From contig JALOCJ010000007.1 of the NCBI GenBank assembly GCA_023227825.1, positions 89,655-153,654 of the forward strand: a stretch of DNA of 64,000 nt, in the 5' to 3' direction. This document shows positions 17,835 to 26,223 of this stretch, in pieces (position 1 is the stretch's first letter; each line of letters opens with the position of its first letter). The notes below the pieces were generated by a model. It was given only the letters and a program-made list of their open reading frames with translations, had not been told where the DNA came from and did no database searches. Source of the stretch: Candidatus Cloacimonas sp. (GTDB lineage: Bacteria; Cloacimonadota; Cloacimonadia; Cloacimonadales; Cloacimonadaceae). A program made the position numbers and the translations under genes.

Positions 17835-18019
17835 GGTTGACCTCCTGGTCAACCACTTTTTCCGGAAGGTTGACCTCCTGGTCAACCACTTTTTCCGGAA
17901 GGTTGACCTCCTGGTCAACCACTTTTTTCGGAAGGTTGACCTCCTGGTCAACCACTTTTTTCGGAAGGTTGACCTCCTGGTCAACCACTTTTTTCGGAAG
18001 GTTGACCTCCTGGTCAACC
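17835..18019. repeat. Six-copy family A hairpin array, 33-base period
   Basis: Six identical 20-base hairpins GGTTGACC-TCCT-GGTCAACC start at 17835, 17868, 17901, 17934, 17967 and 18000. The 13-base linkers read ACTTTTTCCGGAA or ACTTTTTTCGGAA. There are no unique spacers. Because 33 is a multiple of three, both strands read through as artificial frames with 11-residue repeats, which I do not regard as genes. A degenerate seventh copy (GGTTGACTTTCCCGTCA) lies at about 18060. Confidence 0.9.
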
Positions 18020-18133
18020 ACTCAGAAAAATAAGTTAAGAGGGCTGAGAAGGTTTTGAAGGTTGACTTTCCCGTCACAAATCCTTACCCCCAATTATTTT
18101 GCTAATTTACTGAAAAATAATTTGTTGTATTTT

Positions 18134-18215
18134 CTTCCTTAATTGCATTGCCTACTCATTGCCTACCCATTACGGATGGCATCCGTAATGAGTCCGTAGT
18201 GCATAAGCAATGCTC
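18134..18215. repeat. Dispersed palindromic element, copy 2
   Basis: Second copy of the element at 4374-4460. The centre ATTACGGATG-G-CATCCGTAAT is unchanged, and the left flank with its doubled CATTGCC half-sites is nearly identical. The right arm is changed (GCATAAGCAATGC here against GATAAGGCAATGC). It lies between the two hairpin arrays. Confidence 0.8.
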
Positions 18216-18272
18216 CTTGGCAAAAGGAAAACTATTATTTGTTTGGGATTTAATTTTAATCTTTCAATTTAC

Positions 18273-18672
18273 GAGGATGTCAACCTTCCGGAAAAACGAC
18301 GTCCCCGTCGTTTAAAAAACTTAGTCCTTGGTTGACGGGGACGTCAACCTTCCGGAAAAACGACGTCCCCGTCGTTTAAAAAACTTAGTCCTTGGTTGAC
18401 GAGGACGTCAACCTTCCGGAAAAACGACGTCCCCGTCGTTTAAAAAACTTAGTCCTTGGTTGACGAGGACGTCAACCTTCCGGAAAAACGACGTCCCCGT
18501 CGTTTAAAAAACTTAGTCCTTGGTTGACGGGGACGTCAACCTTCCGGAAAAACGACGTCCCCGTCGTTTAAAAAACTTAGTCCTTGGTTGACGAGGACGT
18601 CAACCTTCCGGAAAAACGACGTCCCCTTCGTTTAAAAAACTTAGTCCTTGGTTGACGGGGACGTCAACCTTC
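18273..18672. repeat. Composite A/B hairpin array, 64-base period, six units
   Basis: Family B hairpins (AACGACG-TCCC-CGTCGTT) start at 18295, 18359, 18423, 18487, 18551 and 18615; family A hairpins (GGTTGACG-RGGA-CGTCAACC) start at 18330, 18394, 18458, 18522, 18586 and 18650, an exact 64-base period. The units share the linker TAAAAAACTTAGTCCTT, and TTCCGGAA joins A to B. The A loops alternate between GGGA and AGGA; the B copy at 18615 has one mismatch. A half A copy opens the array. It lies just past the 3' end of the transglutaminase-like gene on the other strand. Confidence 0.92.
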
Positions 18673-18722
18673 CGGAATTTATCTCTATAGATAATTGAAA
18701 TCTTTTCACAGTTACAATTTAT

Positions 18723-20963
18723 CTATTTCAGCAACAATATTTTAGCGGTAAAAGTGTTTTCTTTAGTATACACTTTCCAGAAATAAACTCCGGAGCTCAC
18801 ATCCAAGCCGTTATTATCTTTTCCGTTCCAGAAAATATCAGAGTTTCCCTGTTTAATGTATGAATTTTGCCAGGATTTAACGACCTGCCCTTTCAGGTTC
18901 AGGACAGAAATATCTGCCTCAAAATCCTTATCTGCCTTTAGAGATAAGCAAGTTGTTTTATTAAAGGGATTAGGATAGCTGGAATGTTTTAGTAAAGCAT
19001 CAGGTATTGTTTCCTCCTGAACATTCGTTCCGGTATGTTGAAAAAGCAACTCTCCATTGAGTTTTACAGCATTACGGTGATGTAATGAATTATCCATAAA
19101 GGCATACCAATCCGAGCCAAGAGGGATACTAAAAGCTATTGTTCCTTCAGCTGCAGGACCTGAATGACTATATCCTGAACCAAAGTTATCAATCTGCCAA
19201 AAAAGAATATTATCGCTATCCATCACCATAAAGGACAGCTCTCCAGGAGTTTGAATATACTTATAATGAAGAGGACGGACTCCCAAAGAATAAATATCAT
19301 CCCATAAAGTAAAACCGGTAATATAATATCCATCGCTATAATAATTTACGCTAAATTGATAATCCTGAACAGGATCAGTTGGAGGAGGCAATTCTTCTAA
19401 GGTAGGAACAGGCATTTCAGCTGGAACGGTTAAAATATACTGATAGGTCTCTCCCGCTACTGAATTATCTATCAGTTGAGTGTAAGTTCCGGCAATTTCA
19501 GGAAACAAGCCAAAATTAGTTTCTACCCTTGCACGATAATTTCTATTATCTCCTACAACAAAAGTAGCAATACCGTTATTATCAGTATATTGATCACAAT
19601 CAAAACGGTTGCTGTTTATCCAAACTGCTAAAACTACCCTTGCTCCGTCAACGGTATGTTGATTGGAATCGGTAACTTGAATTACGATTGTAGAAACACC
19701 TTCAGAATAACTATCGGTTACAGGAGTTAAAAGTCCATCGGGACGAATTTCAAAAACACTGCCAAAGACAGTTCCCCATCCGTTTTCATAAACGAGAGGA
19801 TTATTTATATAACCATTTACAGGTTCCCAGGCAACCCAATTTTCGTCCCAAAATTCATTCCAGGTATGGTCTAAAGAATAGGATAAAATGCTGGTGCAGG
19901 GAATTAAAGCTAAACGCGCTACGGCAGAAGTTAAATCAGCATATTCTCCACAGCGTCCGATGTGTTTAGTAATAATCCTCACCGGCTGATGAGGACGTTC
20001 ATTATTGGAAGTAAAACTCATTTGTTGATTTATCCACCACTGAATTGTGCGAATAGCATCATTGCCTATTCCATCACGATTGAAAAGAGTTGCACATTGC
20101 ATTAAAGTATCTCTAAGTACAGGATAATCTCCTTCCTGAAGATTATACAGATATCCGCGCCAGAATTTTCCTGTAGGTGGAGGAGCTATATTGTTATTAT
20201 GTGTATTATTGTTTTCAATAACTAGCGGATTGATGTAAGCTGGAATTTCGTCAGTAAGCTTAAGATGAACTATATACCAATAGTAAAGTTCTTTAGGAAC
20301 CGTAATTTGTTGCATTTGACCTGAATTATCTTTCTTCCAGTAACGGGTTGTGGAATAATAATCTCCTCCGCTGATTGCAGTTCCGGTATCTATAATTTCC
20401 ACATAAGGTAGCTCCAGAGCAATGGAATAAATCAATTGAGCATTTTCCGTAAAGAGCTCCGGTAAAGCAAAAGCAGAATTTAAATACTGCGGTGAAGAAT
20501 AAGCAATACAAAAACATATCTCATCTACATAGGGGTCTTGCGTAGAAAGAATTAGATTTGACCAAAGCGTCTGTTTGTCTGCTTCCAATTCAGCTAAAAC
20601 GGATGCTAACTCTGTCTGAAGCCATAAAGGAGCTTTATTAACTGCCTGAAATGCCGTTTCGGAAAGGCATCCCGGAAAACCAAAGGGCTGAACACTCTGA
20701 GAAAAATTCATAAACTGCAAACCATATTGTCCTTTTGCTGGAAGACGAAAGTTCAAATTCAGCTCCTGCAAGGTCTCCCAATTTTTGGATGCTGAATCTG
20801 TATCCGTCTTCATTATGGATTCTTCCTGAAGCAATGAGGGCACAGGTTGCGAAATTGAGGTCACTTCTTCCGAAACCTCAATTTCTTTAACAGTAAGTCC
20901 TCTCTCTGCAGCAAAAAGAATTGTGCCAATAAGCACAAACAGAATAAAAAAATGTCTTTTCAT
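18723..20963 (-). CDS. Secreted transglutaminase-like protein with C-terminal sorting domain
   Basis: 746 residues from the ATG at 20963, chosen because AAAGGGGAAAGGA precedes it and a signal peptide (MKRHFFILFVLIGTILFAAE) follows. A transglutaminase-core domain lies near residues 300-400: catalytic Cys in HIGRCGEYADLTSA near 335, His in YSLDHTWNEFW near 366, and an Asp just after (DENWVAWEP). A carboxypeptidase-regulatory-like beta domain follows near 430-510 (VTDSNQHTVDGARVVLAVW). The last 80 residues are a FlgD-like/type IX-type sorting domain: YPNPFNKTT ... LNLKGQVV ... FWNGKDNNG ... SGVYFWKV. The family may be a peptidase rather than a cross-linker. It follows the caspase fusion gene on the same strand. 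Confidence 0.8.
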   Translation of the reverse strand: MKRHFFILFVLIGTILFAAERGLTVKEIEVSEEVTSISQPVPSLLQEESIMKTDTDSASKNWETLQELNLNFRLPAKGQYGLQFMNFSQSVQPFGFPGCLSETAFQAVNKAPLWLQTELASVLAELEADKQTLWSNLILSTQDPYVDEICFCIAYSSPQYLNSAFALPELFTENAQLIYSIALELPYVEIIDTGTAISGGDYYSTTRYWKKDNSGQMQQITVPKELYYWYIVHLKLTDEIPAYINPLVIENNNTHNNNIAPPPTGKFWRGYLYNLQEGDYPVLRDTLMQCATLFNRDGIGNDAIRTIQWWINQQMSFTSNNERPHQPVRIITKHIGRCGEYADLTSAVARLALIPCTSILSYSLDHTWNEFWDENWVAWEPVNGYINNPLVYENGWGTVFGSVFEIRPDGLLTPVTDSYSEGVSTIVIQVTDSNQHTVDGARVVLAVWINSNRFDCDQYTDNNGIATFVVGDNRNYRARVETNFGLFPEIAGTYTQLIDNSVAGETYQYILTVPAEMPVPTLEELPPPTDPVQDYQFSVNYYSDGYYITGFTLWDDIYSLGVRPLHYKYIQTPGELSFMVMDSDNILFWQIDNFGSGYSHSGPAAEGTIAFSIPLGSDWYAFMDNSLHHRNAVKLNGELLFQHTGTNVQEETIPDALLKHSSYPNPFNKTTCLSLKADKDFEADISVLNLKGQVVKSWQNSYIKQGNSDIFWNGKDNNGLDVSSGVYFWKVYTKENTFTAKILLLK

Positions 20964-21079
20964 TCCTTTCCCCTTTATCTTTTTGTTAAGGCAAACAGAG
21001 AATGCTGCTCCTCCGCGCAAAGGGTAGACAGAGGATGCCGTTCCTCCTCATATTTTTTTCTCTTAATAAAATCCAACTG

Positions 21080-21110
21080 CGGAGCTGTAGCAAGCTCCGA
21101 TTATACAACT
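21080..21110 (+). repeat. Family C hairpin, copy 1
   Basis: CGGAGCT-GTAGCA-AGCTCCG (7-base stem, 6-base loop) followed by ATTATACAACT. A second copy at 40591 has a different but still paired stem, the same loop type and the same tail. Located between the caspase fusion gene and the transglutaminase-like gene. Confidence 0.65.
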
Positions 21111-21139
21111 TACATAGGAATAACTTCTTCCAGCTTCAG

Positions 21140-23278
21140 CTAATGAATATTGCGGACAATGCGAAAGCCCAGATTGCTGCCTTGAAAATTGGGAGCAAAA
21201 CCACCTCGGGCAGTAGAAGAACAGGAATCTATCCCACTATCAAAACTTCCGCCTCTGGCAACGCGATAAACCCCTTTCCCTGCTCCTTTGGGATGAAATT
21301 GCTTTTCTTTGTGGTAGCTATCATAATAATCCCAACACCATTCATATACATTTCCACTGAGATCATAAAATCCCCATAGATTAGGAGTTTTAGTAGCTAC
21401 CGGATGAATTTTGTTATCACTGTTTTTAAAATTCCAAGAAACAGCGTTAGCATCGTTGCTTCCGGAAAATTGTAACTTGTTATAGTTATCTCCACAACGG
21501 TTGGCATATTCCCATTCTGCTTCAGTAGGTAAGCGATATCCTGAAGCATTCCAATTGCAGGTAATACTGTATTTCAAGGTATCCAGATTACAAAGATTGT
21601 TAGGATCGGTCTTGGATTTATCTATATTATAACAGGGAGTTAAGCCATTTAATATGCTTAAAGTATTACAGAATAAAACAGCTTCATAAAAGGATACATT
21701 GGTAACTGGATAATTATCACCTTTAATTTCTGAACGATTGTAACCCATTACATCTTTCCATAATTTTTGTTCAATTTCAGTTTTCGTCATCATAAAAGAA
21801 GGGATTTGGACTTCATGACGGGGACGCTCATCTTCACTGCGATTCAGAAATTGGGTTCCCATCTGAAAAGTTCCACCGGAAACATATAGCAAACCATCAG
21901 GATATTCGGAAAAATCTGCATTATTAAGAGTAATCTTTACGGTTTCACGGTTATTAATCTTTATTTCTTTACGGTAACAGGAATTTTTATGCAATACTTC
22001 CAAAGTGTAAGTTCCTGCCCTAACTGAAGTGTATTTTTTGGCTTTTCCGGCATTCAGTGTACCGAGAAACTTTCCTCCTAAATAGCAATCAGCAGTTAAA
22101 GGGCTTTCAATAATTAAAATGCCGGTGCCTGTTGTAACTTTGTTTATGGGTGGGGGTAAGGGAGGGACGGAATTTATTATCGTGGATTGCTTATTTACAG
22201 GTAGCTGAAGCTCATCTGGAATGGTTTGTTCCTGCTCCGGAATTTTCTCCCTCTCTTCAAAGTAAGTATCGGGAGCATCAAAATCAAGTGCTGTGGTCTG
22301 ATTTTTCTTAACATTAACCTTACGCATAATTGTTTCTTTGGGACTAACCAGTTTCAGTTCATAAATTCCAACCTGGATATCTTTGATAGTTGCCTGATCT
22401 CCTGCAAACAAACTTTGACAGAATTCACCATCTATATACAAATCCCCGCCAAAAGAGGTCTTTACTTTTATGCTGCCATAACTTGGAGGAACAACAGGTT
22501 TGGGCTCTTGAGGAATAGCTGGAGGAATAACAGGAGCAATAGGAGTAACCGGTTCTGCCTTTACAAAATAGAAATCCTGCCTTAAAGTTCCTGTGCTATA
22601 GGGTATTTGCCGTTCCTGAGTTTTGATTGCTACTTCGTTACTGACTTTTTGAATAAGATCGGTTATTTTAACTCCAGGGGTTGTAATATTGGCAAGTAAG
22701 GATTCTGTGAAAGGACTGTTTCTGCCTTCACCATCAGATGCAGTTCTGCCTTGTTCGGTAGCAAATACTACACATTGAGAACCGGCAGAAACTGTCATTG
22801 GGGCTAAACCACTTCTAATGGAACGCGAAAATGCAAAGGGATTATCTCTGCACGCATCTAAAATTACAATGCTTATAGCGGCTCTGCTCAGTTCCTCCAA
22901 AAGCATTGAAGTATCATAAGAAAGATAGGCACAACGCGTTGCTGAATCAATATATTCATTCACCGGAATAAGATAATTCTTACCTTCAATTTGAGCTGCA
23001 TGACCACTATAAAAAAAGACCACTTCATCGGAAGGGGTAAGGGTAGAAACAAATTCACCTACTGCTTTAAAAAAACCTTCCCGATTGAGGTTCGTAAATA
23101 AAGAAGCACTAAACCCCATCCCTTTCAGGGCATTATATATATCTGAAGCATCATTTAACGAATTGCGTAATATCTGCTCTTTGTAATCGGCATTTCCAAT
23201 TACTAATGCTTTGCGCATACCCCATAAAGGGCTTAAACAAACAATAAGCAGAAGAAGAATAATAACTGCGTATTTCAC
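21140..23278 (-). CDS. Caspase-like / PEGA / formylglycine-generating-enzyme-like fusion
   Basis: 712 residues from a GTG at 23278, chosen for its AAAGGAGG site and signal peptide (VKYAVIILLLLIVCLSPLWG). Residues 20-240 are a peptidase C14 (metacaspase-like) domain starting RKALVIGNADYK, with His in FFYSGHAAQ near 92 and Cys in ILDACRDNPF near 143, both catalytic residues present. Two PEGA-like domains follow near 260-325 and 375-450, joined by Pro-rich linkers. Residues 455-712 are an FGE/SUMF-type domain: YVSGGTFQMGT, RLPTEAEWEYANR, LSGNVYEWCWDYY, ARGGSFD and NLGFRIVRN. In this domain family many members bind rather than modify. No sulfatase is in the window. Exported, so it may act at the surface. 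Confidence 0.85.
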   Translation of the reverse strand: MKYAVIILLLLIVCLSPLWGMRKALVIGNADYKEQILRNSLNDASDIYNALKGMGFSASLFTNLNREGFFKAVGEFVSTLTPSDEVVFFYSGHAAQIEGKNYLIPVNEYIDSATRCAYLSYDTSMLLEELSRAAISIVILDACRDNPFAFSRSIRSGLAPMTVSAGSQCVVFATEQGRTASDGEGRNSPFTESLLANITTPGVKITDLIQKVSNEVAIKTQERQIPYSTGTLRQDFYFVKAEPVTPIAPVIPPAIPQEPKPVVPPSYGSIKVKTSFGGDLYIDGEFCQSLFAGDQATIKDIQVGIYELKLVSPKETIMRKVNVKKNQTTALDFDAPDTYFEEREKIPEQEQTIPDELQLPVNKQSTIINSVPPLPPPINKVTTGTGILIIESPLTADCYLGGKFLGTLNAGKAKKYTSVRAGTYTLEVLHKNSCYRKEIKINNRETVKITLNNADFSEYPDGLLYVSGGTFQMGTQFLNRSEDERPRHEVQIPSFMMTKTEIEQKLWKDVMGYNRSEIKGDNYPVTNVSFYEAVLFCNTLSILNGLTPCYNIDKSKTDPNNLCNLDTLKYSITCNWNASGYRLPTEAEWEYANRCGDNYNKLQFSGSNDANAVSWNFKNSDNKIHPVATKTPNLWGFYDLSGNVYEWCWDYYDSYHKEKQFHPKGAGKGVYRVARGGSFDSGIDSCSSTARGGFAPNFQGSNLGFRIVRNIH

Positions 23279-23774
23279 AACCACCTCCTTTACTAAAGTG
23301 GTTTTGCTATAAACCTCTTTAAATATAATAATCAATATTGAAGAGAAAGCAAATTGACCTTATCTTAACTCCAGATCATATCCGCCTACAATCTCCAATA
23401 GCTTATATTTATCTTATATTACTTTATAATTATTTAGAGAAAAACTGTCAATAGAAAAGTTGAGTTGTCTGGGAAAAATGAAGAATTGAGAAGTCAAACT
23501 CCCTGTAAATTAGTAAAATCTGTGTTGCTAATGTGTCATTAGTCATAAACACCATTTAATTTATTGAAGGTTTTGTAGTTATAGAAGCGCTAAGAACTTC
23601 TAACTTACAGAGAAATTTTCCAGTTGAGATTTATTTTTCTTATTTCTAATGTGTGTTTCACCTGTTCATTCTACCTTCTTCATTTCTCAAAATAAACATT
23701 GACAGTTTTCAGAGCTCTACTTACAGGTAAACTGTTTTATTGATATTATGATAATTGGTATTTAAGGAGGTTTT
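23279..23774. other. Divergent intergenic region, about 495 bases
   Basis: Holds the promoters of the caspase fusion gene and of the lipoprotein at 23775. A TTGACA lies at 23699-23704 and a TATTAT at 23744-23749, too far apart to be one promoter. TAAGGAGG precedes the lipoprotein start. I see no repeat of the families found elsewhere and no convincing short gene. Confidence 0.4.
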
Positions 23775-24308
23775 ATGAAACCAGCTCTTGTTTTACTGGT
23801 CTTATTGCTGATTTTGTTATCCTCTTGTGAGGAAGCAACCAAAGTTACGGTGCGGGATGATAATCAGGACCAGGTAGCGCATTTAGGACCCGATCCTGAT
23901 TTACTTGGTAATACGGAATTGTTTTTTATCCCTGGAACTATCCAAGGTTCTGCTATTTGGGTGATTAACGGTCCTGCTGCAAATGTAGGAATAGACATTC
24001 GGGATAAAGACAGTTCCAGTTTTATATATTTTGCCGATAGCTATATTGGTTCAGGTTCAAATACTGCACAAACGGGAACTCAGATACCCTGGAATAAATG
24101 GATGAAAGTTCGCGTAGTGGTTTATAAATCGGGTCTTTCAGGCATAGTAGTGAATATTATTCAGGCATTGGGTTTGGACTTTTTTGATTCCTTAGAGGAC
24201 TATATGATTGAGCAGATATATGAAAATGAGGTCTATTTAAGCAAAGATGGAACCCGTCTTACAACTCCAACAAAGTGTTATTACAAGCTTCAGGAATTAA
24301 ACTTATAA
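23775..24308 (+). CDS. Lipoprotein of unknown function
   Basis: 177 residues. The N-terminus MKPALVLLVLLLILLSSCEE is a lipoprotein signal with a good lipobox (LSSC, cysteine at residue 18) followed by acidic residues. The mature part is predicted mostly beta and has one hydrophobic stretch near residues 123-137 (LSGIVVNIIQALGLDFF). A TAAGGAGG site precedes the start. I do not recognise the family. Divergent from the caspase fusion gene. Confidence 0.65.
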   Translation: MKPALVLLVLLLILLSSCEEATKVTVRDDNQDQVAHLGPDPDLLGNTELFFIPGTIQGSAIWVINGPAANVGIDIRDKDSSSFIYFADSYIGSGSNTAQTGTQIPWNKWMKVRVVVYKSGLSGIVVNIIQALGLDFFDSLEDYMIEQIYENEVYLSKDGTRLTTPTKCYYKLQELNL

Positions 24309-24474
24309 ACAGAGAATAACCAGTCATTTCACAGTTATATCTTATTGCTACATTAAGAAAATAGAAAAAGGAAAGGTGCAATTATCATTTTTTAGCAATC
24401 AACTATCATAAAGAACTTGACGGATTTGGTATTTAAGGAATAAGAGAATATTTTAAGTAAGTAATAGGAGATAA

Positions 24475-24765
24475 ATGATGGAATTTTATGAATCCCCTTC
24501 TATATCAATGACTAAAAGGCAAGAGGAAACTCCTTTAGCTCCTTCAATGAAGATAAGTGAGTGGATAATTGTTTTGATCCTTACCTGCATTCCGATATTA
24601 AATCTTATTATGTTAATAATTTGGTCTTTGGATGAAAGAGGAAATCCCAATCGCCGTAGTTTTGCCCAGGCAGTTTTAATTTTTATGGCTATTCTGTTAG
24701 TCCTTTCCAGCTTTTATTTAGGACGGATGATTGGTATCCTTTATCAAATAATGGCTTTAATGTAG
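24475..24765 (+). CDS. Small protein with two membrane helices
   Basis: 96 residues. Helices lie near residues 26-46 (SEWIIVLILTCIPILNLIML) and 63-84 (FAQAVLIFMAILLVLSSFYL), with a charged loop DERGNPNRR between them. The first 22 residues are polar. AGGAG at 24466-24470 serves either ATG of an ATGATG start (24475 or 24478). It ends 15 bases before tldD and may be co-transcribed. The function is unknown; the layout recalls small DUF membrane proteins that act as partners of other proteins. Confidence 0.65.
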   Translation: MMEFYESPSISMTKRQEETPLAPSMKISEWIIVLILTCIPILNLIMLIIWSLDERGNPNRRSFAQAVLIFMAILLVLSSFYLGRMIGILYQIMALM

Positions 24766-24780
24766 AAATAAGGAGAAAGT

Positions 24781-26223
24781 ATGAAGTATTTAGATTTGGC
24801 AATGAATGCGGCTGAAAAACTCGGTGTAGAATATGCCGATATCCGCATTCAAAAAACAACTGAGCAGGTAATTTTTCTGCAAAACCTATCCCTGAAACAT
24901 ACCAGTAATAATGTTTTGCAGGGATTTGGCATCCGGGTTTTCAAAGATGGTGCCTGGGGTTTTGCGCATAGTAATGTTTTTAGTGATGAGGCAGTTTTAG
25001 CTACTGTAAAAAAGGCAGTTGAAACAGCAACCCTTTCTGCAGAAGTAAATAAGACAAAAAAATTGCGTTTAGCCCCGGAAAGAAGTTACATCTCTACTTA
25101 CAAAACACCCGTTAAAATTGATCCTTTTTCTGTTCCTGTTTCTGAAAAGATAGACCTGATGATGGAAGTGTCACGCACAATGCTTGCTTATGAAGGAATT
25201 AAGAAAACCTTATTAATAATGATTATGCATAAGGATGAAAAACTCTTTGCCAGCACTTTAGGAACGCGCTTAGACCTTACTACACAGTTTATCAATCCAA
25301 TGATTACAGCTGTAGCGGTTACAGAAAGTGACAGCCAAAGCCGCACTTTTGATGAAGGTGGAAGAGCTGTCGGTTGGGAATGGATTTTGGAACTGGATTT
25401 GATAGACAAAGCAAAACAGATTGCCGAAGAGGCATTGATTAAAGTGAAAGCCGATACTCTTGGAGCTGAAGAACGTAGGTCTTTAGTTCTTGATCCTAAT
25501 CATTTGGGCTTAACTATGCATGAAAGCGTTGGTCATGCTACTGAACTGGACAGAGTTTTAGGTTGGGAAGCTGATTATGCCGGTGTTTCTTTTGCCACAC
25601 CGGAAAAATTGAACAACTATCATTATGGTAGTGAACTGATTAACTTTGTGGGAGATAACACTTTGGAAGGAGGTCTTGCTACTCTCGGTTTTGATGATGA
25701 TGGAGTTCCCGGACAGAAATGGTATATTATTAAAGACGGTATTTTAAAAGAATATGGCAGCACGCGTGATACAGCTTTGGAAATTGGCTTAATTGCTTCC
25801 CGCGGCTGCAATCGTGCCACCTATTATTTTAATCAACCAATTAACCGGATTCCTAATTTATATTTACTGCCTGGAACTAAACCGTTAACTCCGGGTGAAC
25901 TTATTGCCGATACAGAAGATGGTATTTATATTCAAGGTAGAGGAAGTTATTCTATAGACCATCATCGCATAAATTTCCAGTTTGGCGGTGATTTCTTCTG
26001 GGAAATTAAGAATGGTAAACTGATTCGTCCCCTGAAGAAAGTTATTTACAAATCCTGCAATCCTGAATTCTGGAATAGCTGTGATGCTATTTGTGATGAG
26101 CGTTTTTGGCGTCCTTTCGGAGTTGTTAATTGTGGAAAAGGTCAGCCCCCACAAACAGGAAGAATGACTCATGGTTCCTCAACAGCAAGATTTCGTAATA
26201 TCCGCGTAGGAGGTTCACAATGA
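24781..26223 (+). CDS. tldD: TldD metalloprotease subunit
   Basis: 480 residues. TldD and TldE/PmbA form a heterodimeric zinc protease that degrades unfolded peptides and matures some ribosomal peptides. The zinc motif HESVGHATELDR lies near residue 247, and the conserved GQxPQTGRMTHGSST-like C-terminus and the EDGIYIQGRGSYS stretch are present. AAGGAGA precedes the start. It overlaps the next gene by 4 bases, the usual pairing of the two subunits. The motif identifies it as the TldD (metal-binding) subunit. Confidence 0.92.
   Translation: MKYLDLAMNAAEKLGVEYADIRIQKTTEQVIFLQNLSLKHTSNNVLQGFGIRVFKDGAWGFAHSNVFSDEAVLATVKKAVETATLSAEVNKTKKLRLAPERSYISTYKTPVKIDPFSVPVSEKIDLMMEVSRTMLAYEGIKKTLLIMIMHKDEKLFASTLGTRLDLTTQFINPMITAVAVTESDSQSRTFDEGGRAVGWEWILELDLIDKAKQIAEEALIKVKADTLGAEERRSLVLDPNHLGLTMHESVGHATELDRVLGWEADYAGVSFATPEKLNNYHYGSELINFVGDNTLEGGLATLGFDDDGVPGQKWYIIKDGILKEYGSTRDTALEIGLIASRGCNRATYYFNQPINRIPNLYLLPGTKPLTPGELIADTEDGIYIQGRGSYSIDHHRINFQFGGDFFWEIKNGKLIRPLKKVIYKSCNPEFWNSCDAICDERFWRPFGVVNCGKGQPPQTGRMTHGSSTARFRNIRVGGSQ

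Noticed and set aside
17835..18019. CRISPR array
   Set aside because: Repeats at a 33-base period leave only 13-base near-identical linkers and no unique spacers, and no cas gene is in the window.
17748..18077. Frames of 70-110 codons with 11-residue repeats on both strands of the hairpin array
   Set aside because: They exist only because the 33-base period is divisible by three; no start site and clear origin in the noncoding array.
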